Below are positions 37,701 through 49,639 of a stretch of DNA of 64,000 nt, piece after piece. The notes beneath the pieces are model-generated. The model saw only the letters and a list, made by a program, of their open reading frames with translations, made no database searches and was not told where the DNA came from. The stretch spans positions 2,076,001-2,140,000 of the forward strand of contig VCAZ01000050.1 in the NCBI GenBank assembly GCA_005784505.1, given 5' to 3'. Within the stretch, counting starts at the first letter, position 1. Each line of letters starts with the position of its first letter. Source of the DNA: Bagarius yarrelli (lineage: Eukaryota; Chordata; Actinopteri; Siluriformes; Sisoridae). Both the position numbers and the translations under genes were made by a program.

Positions 37701-38762
37701 AGTATATAAAATATTTAAGGCGGCTCTCGTCTTGGATCAACAGCCTCAGTTGATAAAACATTCTGTTTAAACCTACTGCAAACATTTATTTTGAAAGTAG
37801 ATGGTCAAAAAAGGAGAAAGAAGAAACTTTAATTTTATTTATGGAGGCTTTTAAGGTGCAAAGCTGATGTTAAATTAGCCTGATGCTAATGCACCTGCTT
37901 CTCTCTGTTAAAGCTGCTGGAAATCCCAGATGAGAAACAGAATAAACTGGCGATGTGTGTCATCGCTTATTTTTTTTAGGTTTTAGGACTGTGCTGTTCG
38001 GTATTGTTCACGTAGTTAGCCTTTAGCTATGACCCAAAAGGAAGAGGCGGTAAAGAGGAAGATGAGAGATGAAAAAGAGCATTGATTGACTCCCAGCTGG
38101 TTTTTATCAGGCTTGTATTCTGGTCTTGGGTGGGGGGGATGTACATCCTGACACACACACTTATTATCTTCTAGTTAAAGCTGGGTTCTGTGTTGAATCG
38201 GTGTAAAAACGTGATCCCCGGATAATTTATCTTTTTTACTGTCGTTTAAAAGGATGTAAAGCGAGTAATGACTTGAAAGCACAGAAGAGTCCTGATTTAT
38301 ACACAGTTTAAAATCCAATTAATCTGTGATTATCAGACCAATTAACAATTATTGTCGATTGTAACCATAAATGTAACACAGAAATTTCAGCTTAAAAGAA
38401 ATTTCATCTATTTTAACAGTAAACTGCCGCTTGCTTATATCAAACTTTTTTTTTATTCCTGAGAATAGAATGCAAAGGATTTATATACGATTATATCGGA
38501 GACTTTACTCACACACTTGCTCACACTACCGGTTCGGGTTTGTTATGCAACATGTTCTAATAAAGCTTGTTGTCTTCTTCTCTGATGGACCACATAAGCA
38601 ATAAATAAAAATCTTGCTCTACTCTACAGTGCCACACTGGCCATTCCTTGCAATTGCCGCCCCTCTTTTATTAGGTTAAACAAAAATATTTGTCAACATT
38701 GTTGAAGTTGTCAATAAAGCCGACTCATCGTTTCAGCCGTATTTATGGGTGTGTAAAAATGT

Positions 38763-38816
38763 TTACAGATATATAGATATGTAGTTATATATACTGTTTT
38801 ATATATATATATATAC

Positions 38817-38887
<71 letters not shown>
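38763..38887. repeat. (AT)n microsatellite
   Basis: Two blocks of TA repeats separated by ATACTGTTTTATATAT, the second about 33 units long. Confidence 0.95.
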
Positions 38888-38888
<1 letters not shown>

Positions 38889-39024
38889 CAGGATGCTTTG
38901 TTGCTGTTGTGTTTTTTATTTTATACTTAATTTGCTATGTTTTTGTGAAAAACGCCAATACCCACTTACTAGCTAACTTCCCATTTTTATATTACAGCTA
39001 CTTACCAGAAAAATTTAACTTAAA

Positions 39025-39205
39025 AGAAAGGTGGCAAATGACTGACTGCTAATTAGAAGGCTGTAAATCAAACCCCAAAACCACCAAGTTGCTCTGGCTG
39101 GGCTTCTGAGCAAGGCTCTCAAACCTCAACTGCTTCATTATATAAAAATTTAGATTAGTCTAAGCTGCTCTGGATGAAGGCATTAAAAAAGCAAAGCCTT
39201 TTTAA
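39025..39205 (+). repeat. tRNA-derived SINE, diverged copy 10
   Basis: GACTGACTGCTAATTAGAAG and CTGGCTGGGCTTCTGAGCAA give the head and middle. The tail is GCTGCTCTGGATGAAGGCAT. The B box is largely lost (GTAAATCAAACCCCAA). Confidence 0.7.
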
Positions 39206-39209
39206 ACCA

Positions 39210-40709
39210 CTGCTCATGCTTCATCTCGGGGATGTGTAACACTCAGATCAAATCGCCGGTTGACCTTTTCTGCATGCATGACCTCACACACGAGAATCAT
39301 GATTGGCTAATATCACTGTGATTGACATGAGAGGAAAAGACAGCTCCTTACTGCACAGATTAAAGCATTGAGACATTTAAGAATGCCAATTAAATGTGAT
39401 TTATAGAAATAGAATTATTTTATCAGGCTGTAGAATTTAACAAAGAGGAAAGTCACTTTAGGACTTTTCACACCTGATCTAGTTTATTTTGAACCCTGAG
39501 TTTCATATCCCGGGTTATCTTGTTTCACTGTTGCTTATAATGTATCCATCCTGTTTAACACTAAACATTCCTGAACCCTGGTTTAAAGTTTTTATTGAAT
39601 TACCACAATTTAAAAATACAGTGTAATAACTACTTGTCTCGTGCGTTCACACCAGTGACAGACATGTCCAGAGTTCCTTAAAAACTGTCTTTAATCACTG
39701 TGCTGTCCGATTTTTCCTGACTTTCTGACCATTTTTATTTTTTTTAATAAAAGATGGATATGCAGGGTATCTGTGATATTACAAAGCATGTGATATGAGC
39801 GGGGCTGGGTGATGGTCAGTAGACACCACATGATAATCGGGCTGATTTTGTGAATTCCCATGAACCTTTTTAACATAATAATTTTAATCACTATCATCGC
39901 TATTTCTTCCTGTCTATCATCCGCCATTTTTATTTTCAAGTATTTGGTAAGATTTTCCCTTTTCACAGTCCACAGTCTATATTGTGGAACACCACATACT
40001 CCTCTTTTTTTCCCTCCATCTAATAAAGCGTATTTTACCAACCTTTAAAAATGATTCACAAGCAATAAACATGTCATCTTTGTTCATTGCGTCCATAGTT
40101 TATTATGTCGTTTTTACTTCCTTTTCCTGTCAGTATGTCTACATTGGGTTGTTTTGCCATGTAAATGCAGATATAGAATGTAAGTGAGTTGTCAAAAAAA
40201 TCTGATATGGTCACAAAAGCAGACCTGCAGCATAAATGCAGTATTAATCACTAGTTCTTTCCCCACTCCACCCTCATCTGGAATGGTATGTTCCAGTGTC
40301 TGATTGACTGAACACACCTGAACAAGGTAATCAGCAGTGGGTAGGGCAGTGGTAGTTGGAAATTTAGCAGCGGCAGGGGTGTGGGTGGGGTGTTCCAATG
40401 ATTGCAACCTGATTTAAGCGCAGTGTGAAAAGCCTATACTATGATTAGCTACGGTGAAGGCAAATGACTATGACCCCTGGCCAGTGATTTGAGGACAAAT
40501 ATGTTTTAGCACACATTTCTGTGTACACAAACTTCTAAGAGGTTAAAAGTTTCTCACCATCTTTAATCTGAATTATTTGACACATTAGTGTGCATTAGTG
40601 GCTAATTAACATTCTGATCTAAACTTGCCTTTGCTTTTGAGATCACAAACAATACACATACACATTTCTCTGCTGCCTATCGTGGAAAGATAATACTTTG
40701 AAAATCTTT

Positions 40710-40741
<32 letters not shown>

Positions 40742-40895
40742 GTAAACTACACATAAATTACACATAACTACACATAACTATCTACTACACGTCTGTCTAT
40801 ATTTACTCTGTATATACTGTATCATACAAACACTCATATGTATATATATCCATTATGTCATTCCTTGCACAGATATAACTGTATTATACTATATA
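39210..40895. other. Intronic DNA, no supported gene
   Basis: A short (AAT)n run lies at 40710-40740. The 40190-40410 part (CCAGTGTCTGATTGACTGAA) may be a worn dispersed repeat, but I could not place it. Confidence 0.45.
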
Positions 40896-40902
40896 TACCC
40901 TT

Positions 40903-41255
40903 TGTAAGGACTCGGACTTCCAACCACCAGAGGGCACCATCAGTGGTGTACTAGCTCTTCAGTAGTACTTCCGGTGTCACTTCCTGTCAGACTACTACTT
41001 ATGCTAGTCAGGATGCTAGACTCATTGCGAAGTATTGTTTGCTCCTTGCGACTTACTGAGAGTTCATGTTATTTGTTTATGCTTACGGTTTTTATTTATG
41101 CCGGTGTTTATTGACCTCGATTCTCTGCCTAGCGTTTTGGATTTGTTTACCTGTTACCTGTTCATTAGATATCTGTGTACCGAACCTTGCCTGCTCTTTT
41201 TCTAAATAAAAGCCATCATCTACATTATGGATCCCTCTCCGTCTCCTTCTTCACA
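40903..41255 (+). mobile_element. Solo LTR of a retrotransposon
   Basis: A 353-bp unit starts TGTAAGGACTCGG and ends TTCTTCACA, so it has TG..CA ends with TGT/ACA inverted tips. It is flanked on both sides by the same 5 bases, CCCTT (40898-40902 and 41256-41260), a target-site duplication. A poly(A) signal AATAAA lies at 41205-41210, about 50 bases before the end. No primer-binding site, coding region or second LTR follows, so internal recombination has probably removed the rest. The family is not assigned. Confidence 0.8.
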
Positions 41256-41394
41256 CCCTTATTTATAGATATAGATATATAGATATATAGATAGATATAT
41301 ATATATAGATTTTACCTCATATGCCCTCAACCCTATTTATTGTAATGGTTACTGCACTGCTATATTTCTGTAAATAAGCACACTTATTTCTGTC

Positions 41395-41608
41395 TGGGAA
41401 GTGGTAGCGCAGTGGTTAAGTTGTTGGACTACCAACATGCTGGCCCAAGACCCAGCAAGGCCCTGCGAAGGGACCCCAGCCCCACCAAGCCACCACTGAG
41501 CAAGGCCCTTAACCCCCAATTGGGCTCAGTGTATAAAGAAGGAAATTGTAAGTCGCTCTGGATAACGGGCCTGCAAATGCTGCAAATGTAAGAAGCTGTA
41601 AATGGAAT
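41395..41608 (+). repeat. tRNA-derived SINE, copy 11
   Basis: GGGAAGTGGTAGCGCAGTGG begins a good head. The middle has CACTGAGCAAGGCCCTTAAC, and the tail TAAGTCGCTCTGGATAACGG is followed by CTGCAAATGTAAG. Confidence 0.9.
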
Positions 41609-41609
41609 G

Positions 41610-43145
41610 TAAGGGCTCTTCTGGTTAGATGCTAACTGCATTTCATTGGCTCAATGTAAATGTAACTGTTATGCCTTCACATTGGCTCTGTACCTTACTG
41701 CATTTCAATGACAATGTAAATCTAATCTAATTTAATCTAATCTAATAAATTAATGTTTCGAATGTAGAAACTAAAAACAGTTTCGCTATAAAAAGACGGT
41801 AACTGGTTAAAATGGTGCCATTACATTAATTGGTATCTCCAAATGGCGAACTTGATGTGTGTTGATCAGAACAATGGACTGATTGATTTGGATTTGTAAT
41901 CCTGCAGCAGCTGTATTCTTTTGCTGCCAACGTTTCTTACTGAGCCAATTCCCCCACACACCCCAACACACACACATGAGACAATCATTAAAAATCCCAA
42001 ACGCTTAAGCTCCTTTAACCATAAATATCCCCACCCCCTTTCTCTACAAACGAATCCCTTGTTTTAATGAACTGGATTTTCTCCAAGTGAAGGTTTAGAC
42101 TGTGGGCCAGACACCTTATCTGTCAAACGACATCAAAGTAGCTCATAGGATCAGATCTTAGCAGTCTGCTCTGGTGCACCCACACATTAATTAGGTCCTA
42201 ATTGGCTGACGGGTAAACGGACCTGGTGTGCAGGTGTAAACAAGCTGGTGTACAGTCAGTCCACCATCAAGGGCATGTCGAAAGGGTAGAAAAAGGAAGC
42301 TGTTATTTTGGGCAGGGTGGTGAAATTATGGTAATGAATGCATAAAAAGCAAAATGAGAAATGAATTTTAAATGGTTGTTGGAATCTCATTTCTCCAGAC
42401 TGAAAGCAGAAGAAGAAAGAGTTCACTAACCATGAGACCCGACATGACCACTGCCGTACCTGTGACAGGTCCTGTTATTGTCATATCCTCCAACTGAAGC
42501 TGCAGTTTATCATATTGATCGACTTGGAGATGCATACCTGAGTATTCAGCAGTGGCTTGTGCAGGATTCGGGAGCTGGAGGTACATGACGGCCTTCCACA
42601 CCCGAGTTTTCAGTCTGCAGTTTATGGCTTACTATTCGAGACAGAACAATATTGAATCCAGTGAGACACTGTGGTGCTTAAATTCATTATTCATGTTTTT
42701 TTTTATATTTTGCAGTCATCATTTTTTTCCATCAACTTTTTTCAGAAGTCAGTCTGCCAGGAACATTCTCTGATTGTTATGAGTCCCTCCCAGAGCTTGG
42801 GTTTGACACCGCAGCACATGACACATGACAAACTGATAAACGAATTATTCCAAAGCTTTGTGCTCATTTTGCTGATCGCTGTTTGAGTTGGCTGCCACAA
42901 TTGTGCTACTTCCATTTTAGATCACTTTTTTTCTGCCAGCAGTGTGAAGGAAAATATTGTGTGTGTGGGGAAAAAAGGTGGGCTTTTTTCCCTTGTCACT
43001 ATCATGGTATTATTGAGGGTATGTTATGGGTATGTTTAACTTTTTCTTTTAACTTAGAAGCACATATAATGTTAAAACGTAAGATGTAATGATGAGCCTT
43101 AAAGACCACTTGTGCACCTTTTAAGGGGCTGTGGGTTTATATTCT
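41610..43145. other. Intronic DNA, no supported gene
   Basis: The ATCTAATCTAAT pentamer run at 41715-41750 is a short tandem tail. Otherwise nothing is recognised. Confidence 0.5.
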
Positions 43146-43149
43146 AGAA

Positions 43150-43340
43150 CAGGGGTGGCCAAACTCGGTCCTGAAGGGCTGGTGTCCTGCAGAGTTTAGC
43201 TCCAACCCTAATCAAACACACCTAAACCAACTAATCAAGGCGTTGCAGATATACCTGAAAATTACAGGTAGGGGTGTTGAGGCAAGTTGGACCTAAACTC
43301 TGTAGGATACCAGCCCTCCAGAACTGAGTTTGGACCATGA
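43150..43340. mobile_element. Palindromic MITE-like element, about 190 bp
   Basis: GGCCAAACTCGGTCCTGAAG and CCTGCAGAGTTTAG at the left are mirrored at the right by CTAAACTCTGTAGG and CCCTCCAGAACTGAGTTTGG. The whole unit can fold as an imperfect hairpin. It resembles a very common fish non-autonomous DNA element, perhaps of hAT type. Confidence 0.75.
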
Positions 43341-44149
43341 GCACTGGCCTTCTGTACAAGATACACACTATAGGAACAAAAGATATAGCACATCCCTGAT
43401 GGTAGCACCCCATCAACGAAGACAACATCTTTATTTCTGAGTGCACTTTCAAAAAGTGTGTGTTGTATCTGACAGTAGCTCATAAACCCCCAAATCAAAA
43501 AATAATTAAGAATAAAAGAATAAACAGACAATTAAATAAACAAAAATTCATGTAGGAATTGATAAATATGATAAATTGATAAATGATAAATTTTTTGGCT
43601 TAAAGTTTGTCGATTTGTCAATGCTGCGTAAACCGTCTGCCATAGAAATGGAAAGTAACCATAAAAAGGTGTGAAGTTTGAAGCATTTTGAATTACATAA
43701 AAAACAGCAAGTTCTAAAGATCGTAATATGGTAAATATGCTACAACACAACATGACCACCCTAATTATGTACCACTTAAAGAAGCTGCGTTCACTTCTTG
43801 AGCATATTGACATGCTTAACAATCTACAGACTCACAAATACGTTGGTTTGTTAAGTTTTTTGTGGTTATTAGAATTTGTAATTACAGCAGCTTAGCACAG
43901 TTTTTTCTTGTTTAGGTTACAGTTATGTTAGGTGATTGTTGGACAGTTTTATTGTAAAAATTTGTCTTCTTTTAAAAAATAATACTAACAATTAATTGAT
44001 AATTTTCCAGATTTTTATTATGAAGAAATTTTCTCAATTGCCTGTCACTAATTTACAAATGTTTCTTCAATATTAACAACAAATTTGTTTAGAATTATTC
44101 AATAATAAATACTATTTTATTGACTTAAATATTGTTTCCACTAATAAAA

Positions 44150-44960
44150 ACAGCGAATATAGATGGGAATAACAGCGTTACTAGCAGCGTTACTTTTTTC
44201 AGTAGCTAGTAATCAAATTCATTATTTTCCCTATATAACGTTGTTAATGGTTTATGACAATAAAATGTGCGGCGTTACTGTAATTAAACTCACTGAAATA
44301 GTTTTTATCTAAATAGTCTCAATTGTTTTTTTTTTTTTATTTTCTGGTGTTTGTGGGTTGAGGTGCAACACATACCTGACGATGATGATTTTGTGGTGTG
44401 TGTTTGGGGGGTGGTAGACAACCACATAACTGATTGGTTAATTTCTATCCAAGTAGTGCAGGTGTACATTTAGTAGGTACACACTTTCTGATCATTAAAA
44501 AGTACGTACTATATAGGGTAGTAGTAGTTCGTATGTAAATTTCGGATGATGTACTGTAGGATTCAGAAGCAATAGCAAGTCCAACAAGTTTAAAGTGTAC
44601 TTTCTGATCCTGAGTATACTGCAAGTATACCTTTTACTTTTTCCTCTCCTCTCACAACAGGGGCAAGTAACTCTCTAAATCTAATAAATCAACTTAAGAA
44701 ATTAAAGTAATTTCCCCAATGTGGGTCGAATAAATCATCACATGACACCACAACGTTAAAATAGTGTAGATTGGTGTACAATGATTTTTCAGTGTCCATT
44801 TTATTTATTTAACCTATTTAATATAGGGAGACATCCAAGATATTTGTCATATTTGGAATATTTTTTAAAGAGTAACGCAATAGTTACTTTCCCTGGTAAT
44901 TAGTTACTTGTATAATGATGTAATTCAGTTACTATTTGTGGAAAGTAACTAATAACTATA
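44150..44960 (+). repeat. Dispersed repeat, copy A of a long pair
   Basis: It shares long stretches with 57555-58290: GGCGTTACTGTAATTAAACT, AAATTTCGGATGATGTACTG and TTAAAATAGTGTAGATTGGT. The edges carry AGTAACTAATAACT-type text that is typical of teleost MITEs. Both copies have the same orientation. No coding potential is seen. Confidence 0.7.
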
Positions 44961-45199
44961 ATTATTTACTGTTCAATTAACCTGTTCAATTCTAATTAAC
45001 GCCAAAACACCCTCATGTTTTATATTTATCACCATCTTTTCCCGCTAAGTGTAGGTGTTAGGTCACACCCCCTTAAAAGATCTTAAAGACTGACCAATGC
45101 AGATCTGTTACACTTATTCGGGTTCTTATGGTAATTCATTACCTGGTAAACATGAGGGTATAAAAGCAAAGCATTGCTCAGATTTGCATCTTTTGATAA

Positions 45200-45318
45200 A
45201 TGCACTGTTGGGCCCCTGAGCAAGGCCCTCAAACCTCAATTGCTCCATTGTGTAAATGGGATAAATGTAAGTCGCTCTGAAAAAGAGCTGCCAAATGCTG
45301 TAAATGTAAATGTTTACG
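45200..45318 (+). repeat. tRNA-derived SINE, 3' half
   Basis: CACTGTTGGGCCCCTGAGCA, AAGTCGCTCTGAAAAAGAGC and CAAATGCTGTAAATGTAAAT are the middle and tail of the common family. The tRNA-like head is absent. Confidence 0.85.
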
Positions 45319-45324
45319 CTTTCC

Positions 45325-46160
45325 ATCTGAAAAAAATGAGAGGATCCGAGTAACACATAAACTGACTGACAGGTTCATTTGCATGCTGTGTTGCTGACTG
45401 GTTCTCCCTTCAGGTGGCAAGTAACCGTGAGGGGATTTTGGGGAGATATTCATGCCATGTGCAATGTAAATGTACAGCTAAACCTTGTCAGTGCAATGGA
45501 TGGTGTTTATTCACAGCCTGCTAAACAGCCTGAGGCCCTGTAGTGCTCTGAAAGTATAAACAGTGAAGGAACAGGCTTTTAACCCTCACCTCTGCTACAT
45601 TTATCCAGACAAATGATCAAACCGCTGAGGCATTTTACTGAGAGATTCCTCACATGACTAACCCTCATAGAACATGATTTACAGACCAAACGTTTTTATG
45701 AAATCGCGACTCCCGATTCATATTCGGTTGTGTATCTATACTGCCAAGTAGCTTTTTTCACAGGAACAGTAGAATACTGATTTAATCTCTGTTCTCTGTA
45801 GCTTTTGTAGTCTGTATTTGTCCGTTGCTGAAAACATTTTCGATTGGCTTGGCAACCTGTGTTGCTTGAGTTCTTTTGTCCTGCTTTTTTCACTGCAACA
45901 ATCCCTGTCCTACCTGATGCTGAATTAGAAGCTGGAAGACACCAACTTTCTTGGTTTTTCATCTGGATGTAAATCCCAAATCACAGTCATGTAATTTTTG
46001 GTTTCTAAAATGAGCTTATTGTATTTACCTTCTTCTACAGAAACAATTAACAAAAATTACCAGTGTAAAACCTTTAGTATGTTTGATTGCTTAAGACTAA
46101 AAAAAGGTCTTTATATTTGCATAGGACATGATCATTTTATTTCCCAAAATCTCCTCAAAT
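45325..46160. other. Intronic DNA, no supported gene
   Basis: The text CCTTCTTCTACAGAAACAATTAACAA (46029 on) recurs at 47144-47170, with shared flanks TTTTGGTTTCTAAAATGAGC and TTTGGTTTCTAAAATAAGC. This shows a dispersed repeat pair about 1.1 kb apart. Confidence 0.5.
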
Positions 46161-46164
46161 CAAG

Positions 46165-46335
46165 TACAGGGGTGTCTTGACTTACGAGTTTAATTCGTTC
46201 CGTGACGGAGCTCGTAAATCAAATTACTCGTATGTCAAATTAATTTTCCCCGTCGAAATGAATTATAATTCCATTAATCCGTAAAAAAACCTATTGTTTT
46301 TATGAAATAAAAAAATTAAATGTATTGTATAAATA
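46165..46335 (+). mobile_element. MITE-like element with CTTGACTTACGAGTTTAATT
   Basis: The left end CTTGACTTACGAGTTTAATT and the internal GACGGAGCTCGTAAATCAAA give a hairpin around TTCGTTCCGTGACGGAG. It resembles a common fish non-autonomous DNA element. The right border is unclear and may extend to about 46570. Confidence 0.55.
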
Positions 46336-46579
46336 CAATAGGTTGTACTGCAATAAACTGGTTTTATCAAGTATAATGTACAGCATTTACCTTGGAGACG
46401 CGCATGTCTGACTCGCTATCAAGAGAGAGACACGGGATGCTGGACGGATGTTAGAGCGTTTACTGTGGCGTTTGTTACGCCAACTAGCGGTAATTGTTTT
46501 GTTCATGCACAAATACACCACCAGGTGTATAACTACATAAACTACTAGCATTCGACATGAAATTCCACACTGTGCTGTG

Positions 46580-47490
46580 TACTATTAGGTTAGGCTGATT
46601 TCTGCACAGAAGCATCGGGTGATATTATATGAAAAAACATAAAATGTATCTAACAATAGAATATCACAATATGCACCAAAAGGCTCCGTTTTTTTTTTGC
46701 ATTCAGTGGTGTCCATGAGCTGGAGCTGATAAGATCTCTCTCAGCACAACTCTCTTCATTATTGAATTATTCATCAAAGTAAATGTGTCAGATGAAGACC
46801 TGAACCAGCCCACTGGCTCATTTTTCCAAGGACTAAGCAGATTCACTTGACTTGCTCAAAGATATAGTGTTTCCTGATGCTTCGTGATCAGGAGGTAAAG
46901 TAGACAGTTTCCTGTCAGCAGGACGAGTTTAACGGTTTTATTCCTAGCAGATTTAAAAGAAGCCTTGATTACAGAATTATAAAGTCCTAAATATGTGTGT
47001 GTTGGTGTGTATCGAGTCCATGGTTTGACTGTATCAAATGGATCACAGGTAGATAAATTGAAGGAATTAAATTCTGGATGTATATCCCTCCCAAATCACA
47101 GTCATGTGATGTTTGGTTTCTAAAATAAGCTTTATTGCATTTACCTTCTTCGATAGAAACAATTAACAATCAAAAATGATTCAAATTGCTAGTGGAAAAC
47201 CCTAAATATGATTGGTTGCTTTATGACTTATGAAGAAATTGCTTCTGTTGCATGGGACATCATTATTTCCCAACCACCAGAGACTCTTCTACAATCAAGT
47301 ACTTTATCCTTCCTATAAAGAGTTTTGTTGATTGTACCTTCATGGCATTCATCTAGGAATAAAAAACAGCCAATCAGTACGCAGGTAGTCCTCAGTTATA
47401 TTGTTTTATAATCCTCCAACAGTGTAGCTACTTAATCAGTGCCTTTTGCAAGTAATGTCTTGGCTCAGGCTCTGTAGCTCACTATGACTG
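46580..47490. other. Intronic DNA, no supported gene
   Basis: It contains the second copy of the repeat noted around 46000. No exon is recognised before the acceptor at 47501. Confidence 0.45.
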
Positions 47491-47501
47491 TGTGTTTACA
47501 G

Positions 47502-47662
47502 GCCAGCCCAGAGCAGCGGGTAATTCAGGAGCTGGAGGTGGAGGACATCCTGGCAGTGCTGCCAGTTTTTTTCCCAGAGGATCACCACTCCAGCAGGCAA
47601 GGCGCGCCGCCCAGGCCCTGAGCCGAGCCGCCAATTACTCAGTACTGATGGCCCAACAGCAG
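47502..47662 (+). CDS. Exon of the coiled-coil gene with two competing frames
   Basis: The acceptor is GTTTACAG and the donor is CAGCAG|GTGGGT. Entered in phase 1, the exon is open end to end: a Gly/Ala/Pro-rich lead, then LQQARRAAQALSRAA and NYSVLMAQQQ, which joins in frame to VEALEVKLEF of the next exon. That second half is convincing coiled coil. In the first 75 bases a different frame (phase 0) reads more protein-like text (PEQRVIQELEVEDILAVLP) but reaches a stop at 47617-47619. One extra T in the T7 run at 47566-47572 would join the two. I prefer the unbroken frame but cannot exclude an indel. Confidence 0.65.
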
Positions 47663-48491
47663 GTGGGTGTGCTGGGAGAAAGAAAAAAGAGGACTGGGGA
47701 GACTGACTCACAGCTGTATTGGCTCGTCTGCGTTTGTCTGGCTCTGTCGCTTTGCTCCGCAGCCAGCAGGGTGGTCGTGGTCATGCTGTTGTCAGTTATC
47801 CTTGTTAATTCCTGTCTTTTTTTTCTCTCTATCTTTCTTCGTTTTCATATCTTCTGCTTCCTGTCCTCACTGCCAAGCCCTTGTTCTCATGTCTCCTCTT
47901 TGTGGTAATCTACCCTGATCTGTATGCTAACAGTCAATCAATATTTCATACTAAAATAACCTAACTGTGATGTTCCTGTCTAAGCCTTGTGCTACAAGCT
48001 AAAGGGGGCATCAAAACTGTTATTTCAGGAAAAGAGTTCTGATTGTACCTCTCTATTGTAGCACAAAAGGGCTAAGTCATGAATCATTCATGATACACTC
48101 TCCCTGACCAGGAGAAACACAATGATTAATGCAACACTTGTTGTGATGCCTCTCTACAGTCAGGAGCAGTATTGCCCAGGCGCCTTCTGACTCCAGGTTA
48201 TGGGTCCATTATGCATTTTTAAAGATCTGGCATTTGCAAGATAGAGTGAGGAAATAAACGCATATGAGAAGGCCATTTCACTCCTGCTGTGTGTATTTTA
48301 GACAGCGTATTTATAAGTTGTCGTGATAGTCTTTCAGACAGACAGGGTCATGCTGGGTTAGCCTCTTCCAATATGCTTCAAGACATTTGGTAGAACACAG
48401 AACATTAAAGCAGCATCTATTTTCCAATAAAAACCTTTTCTGACCTTTTCTGCTTCTTGTTGGCGATGTCTATTTTTGTCTTCTTTTTTAG

Positions 48492-48616
48492 GTGGAAGCT
48501 CTTGAGGTTAAGTTAGAATTCCATAGAAGCTTGTACAGCCTGCAGGTACGGACCATAGAGGAGCTCGTCCAGGGAATCAGAAAGGCTTATCAAGCTTTCC
48601 AAGAGAACATCGCTCA
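48492..48616 (+). CDS. Exon of the coiled-coil gene (41 codons)
   Basis: The acceptor is TTCTTTTTTAG and the donor is CA|GTGAGT. It reads VEALEVKLEFHRSLYSLQ, then VRTIEELVQGIRKAYQAF and QENIA, clearly helical with heptad-like leucines and aromatics. Phase 0 at entry fits the end of exon 47502-47662. It leaves in phase 2. The next visible exon (53345) needs a phase-1 partner, so a small exon with length of form 3n+2 may lie between them, or a border is wrong. Confidence 0.75.
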
Positions 48617-49004
48617 GTGAGTGTGCATTCCACTGCAAGGTAAATAAACCAGTAAAAATAATGGTCCTTTTACTTGTTTTTTATGCAGTGTGATTTAACC
48701 CACAAGCTCTGAACAGCAGTCTATTAATGTAACAGGAATTCTGATTAAAAAAAGCCAAACCTTGTAACCTACGTAACATGTTGCTGCTCTTTTTACCCTC
48801 AAAAACGGCTCTCTGAGCTTTACCTGAAATGATACCATTGTGTTGTTGAATTCCCAAATCTTATTATTCAGCAATCGTTCATTACCAGTTCTCTATTACA
48901 GCCACTCAGACAATAGAATCATGGTTTAGATTAATGCATTAATTTGAACACGTCTAGCTGTTGCCATAGAAACGCTATTATATCCACTTCTGCCCAATCT
49001 CATT

Positions 49005-49338
49005 TCTATTTTAGACATCTACCCCTACGCTTCACCTTCTCCTTAGCCTTTGAAACAGAGTGATAAGGGGAAGGCATGGAAATATTCACCTAAGAAATGG
49101 GACACCGCTACTACGCCAGTACATGTTATCATAAGTGCAATAAAAAGCTAATTTCCTGCCACTAGACTTTTATTTCTGACACTTTATTCTGTCAAGTCCT
49201 CAGGTAACGTTATCAGGAATAATATAGGTTGTGGGACTATCATACAGCAGTGTAATTTATTTATTTATTTATTTTTAAATATTTCTTTAAATAACATGAT
49301 GGTAAAATAATAAACACAGCATTGAATGTAATAAAACA
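49005..49338 (+). repeat. Dispersed non-autonomous element, truncated copy B
   Basis: It matches 28170-28430: CTACCCCTACGCTTCACCTT, CACCTAAGAAATGGGACACC and AACACAGCATTGAATGTAAT. It stops abruptly at about 49338, where a different repeat (GAGAAAAAGCCTTGGAAGAA, as at 1900) begins. Confidence 0.7.
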
Positions 49339-49344
49339 GATATA

Positions 49345-49405
49345 TAGATGGAGAAAAAGCCTTGGAAGAAACCAGGCTCAGTCAGGGGGGGTCAGTTTAC
49401 CACAA
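49345..49405 (+). repeat. Fragment of the AAACCAGGTTCAG repeat
   Basis: GGAAGAAACCAGGCTCAGTC followed by AGGGGGGGTCAGT matches the core at 1915-1950, here fused to the end of copy B. Confidence 0.65.
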
Positions 49406-49639
49406 ACTTTATCAAACAGAACTGGCAAATTTATCAGCTTTACTGTGTTTATACTCACGCTCTTACAAACAGTTCCATTCCAAAACTCTTTATTTACCAG
49501 GGAAAGTGTTTATTAGGATTAAAAATCATTGTGAGAAGCTTAGCATCATTGCACGGTGTAGCTCGTTTACTGATAAACTTTTGTCCTCAGGTGATTGTAT
49601 TTTGGCTTTAACATTTTAAAAATTATCTTGATACAACAA

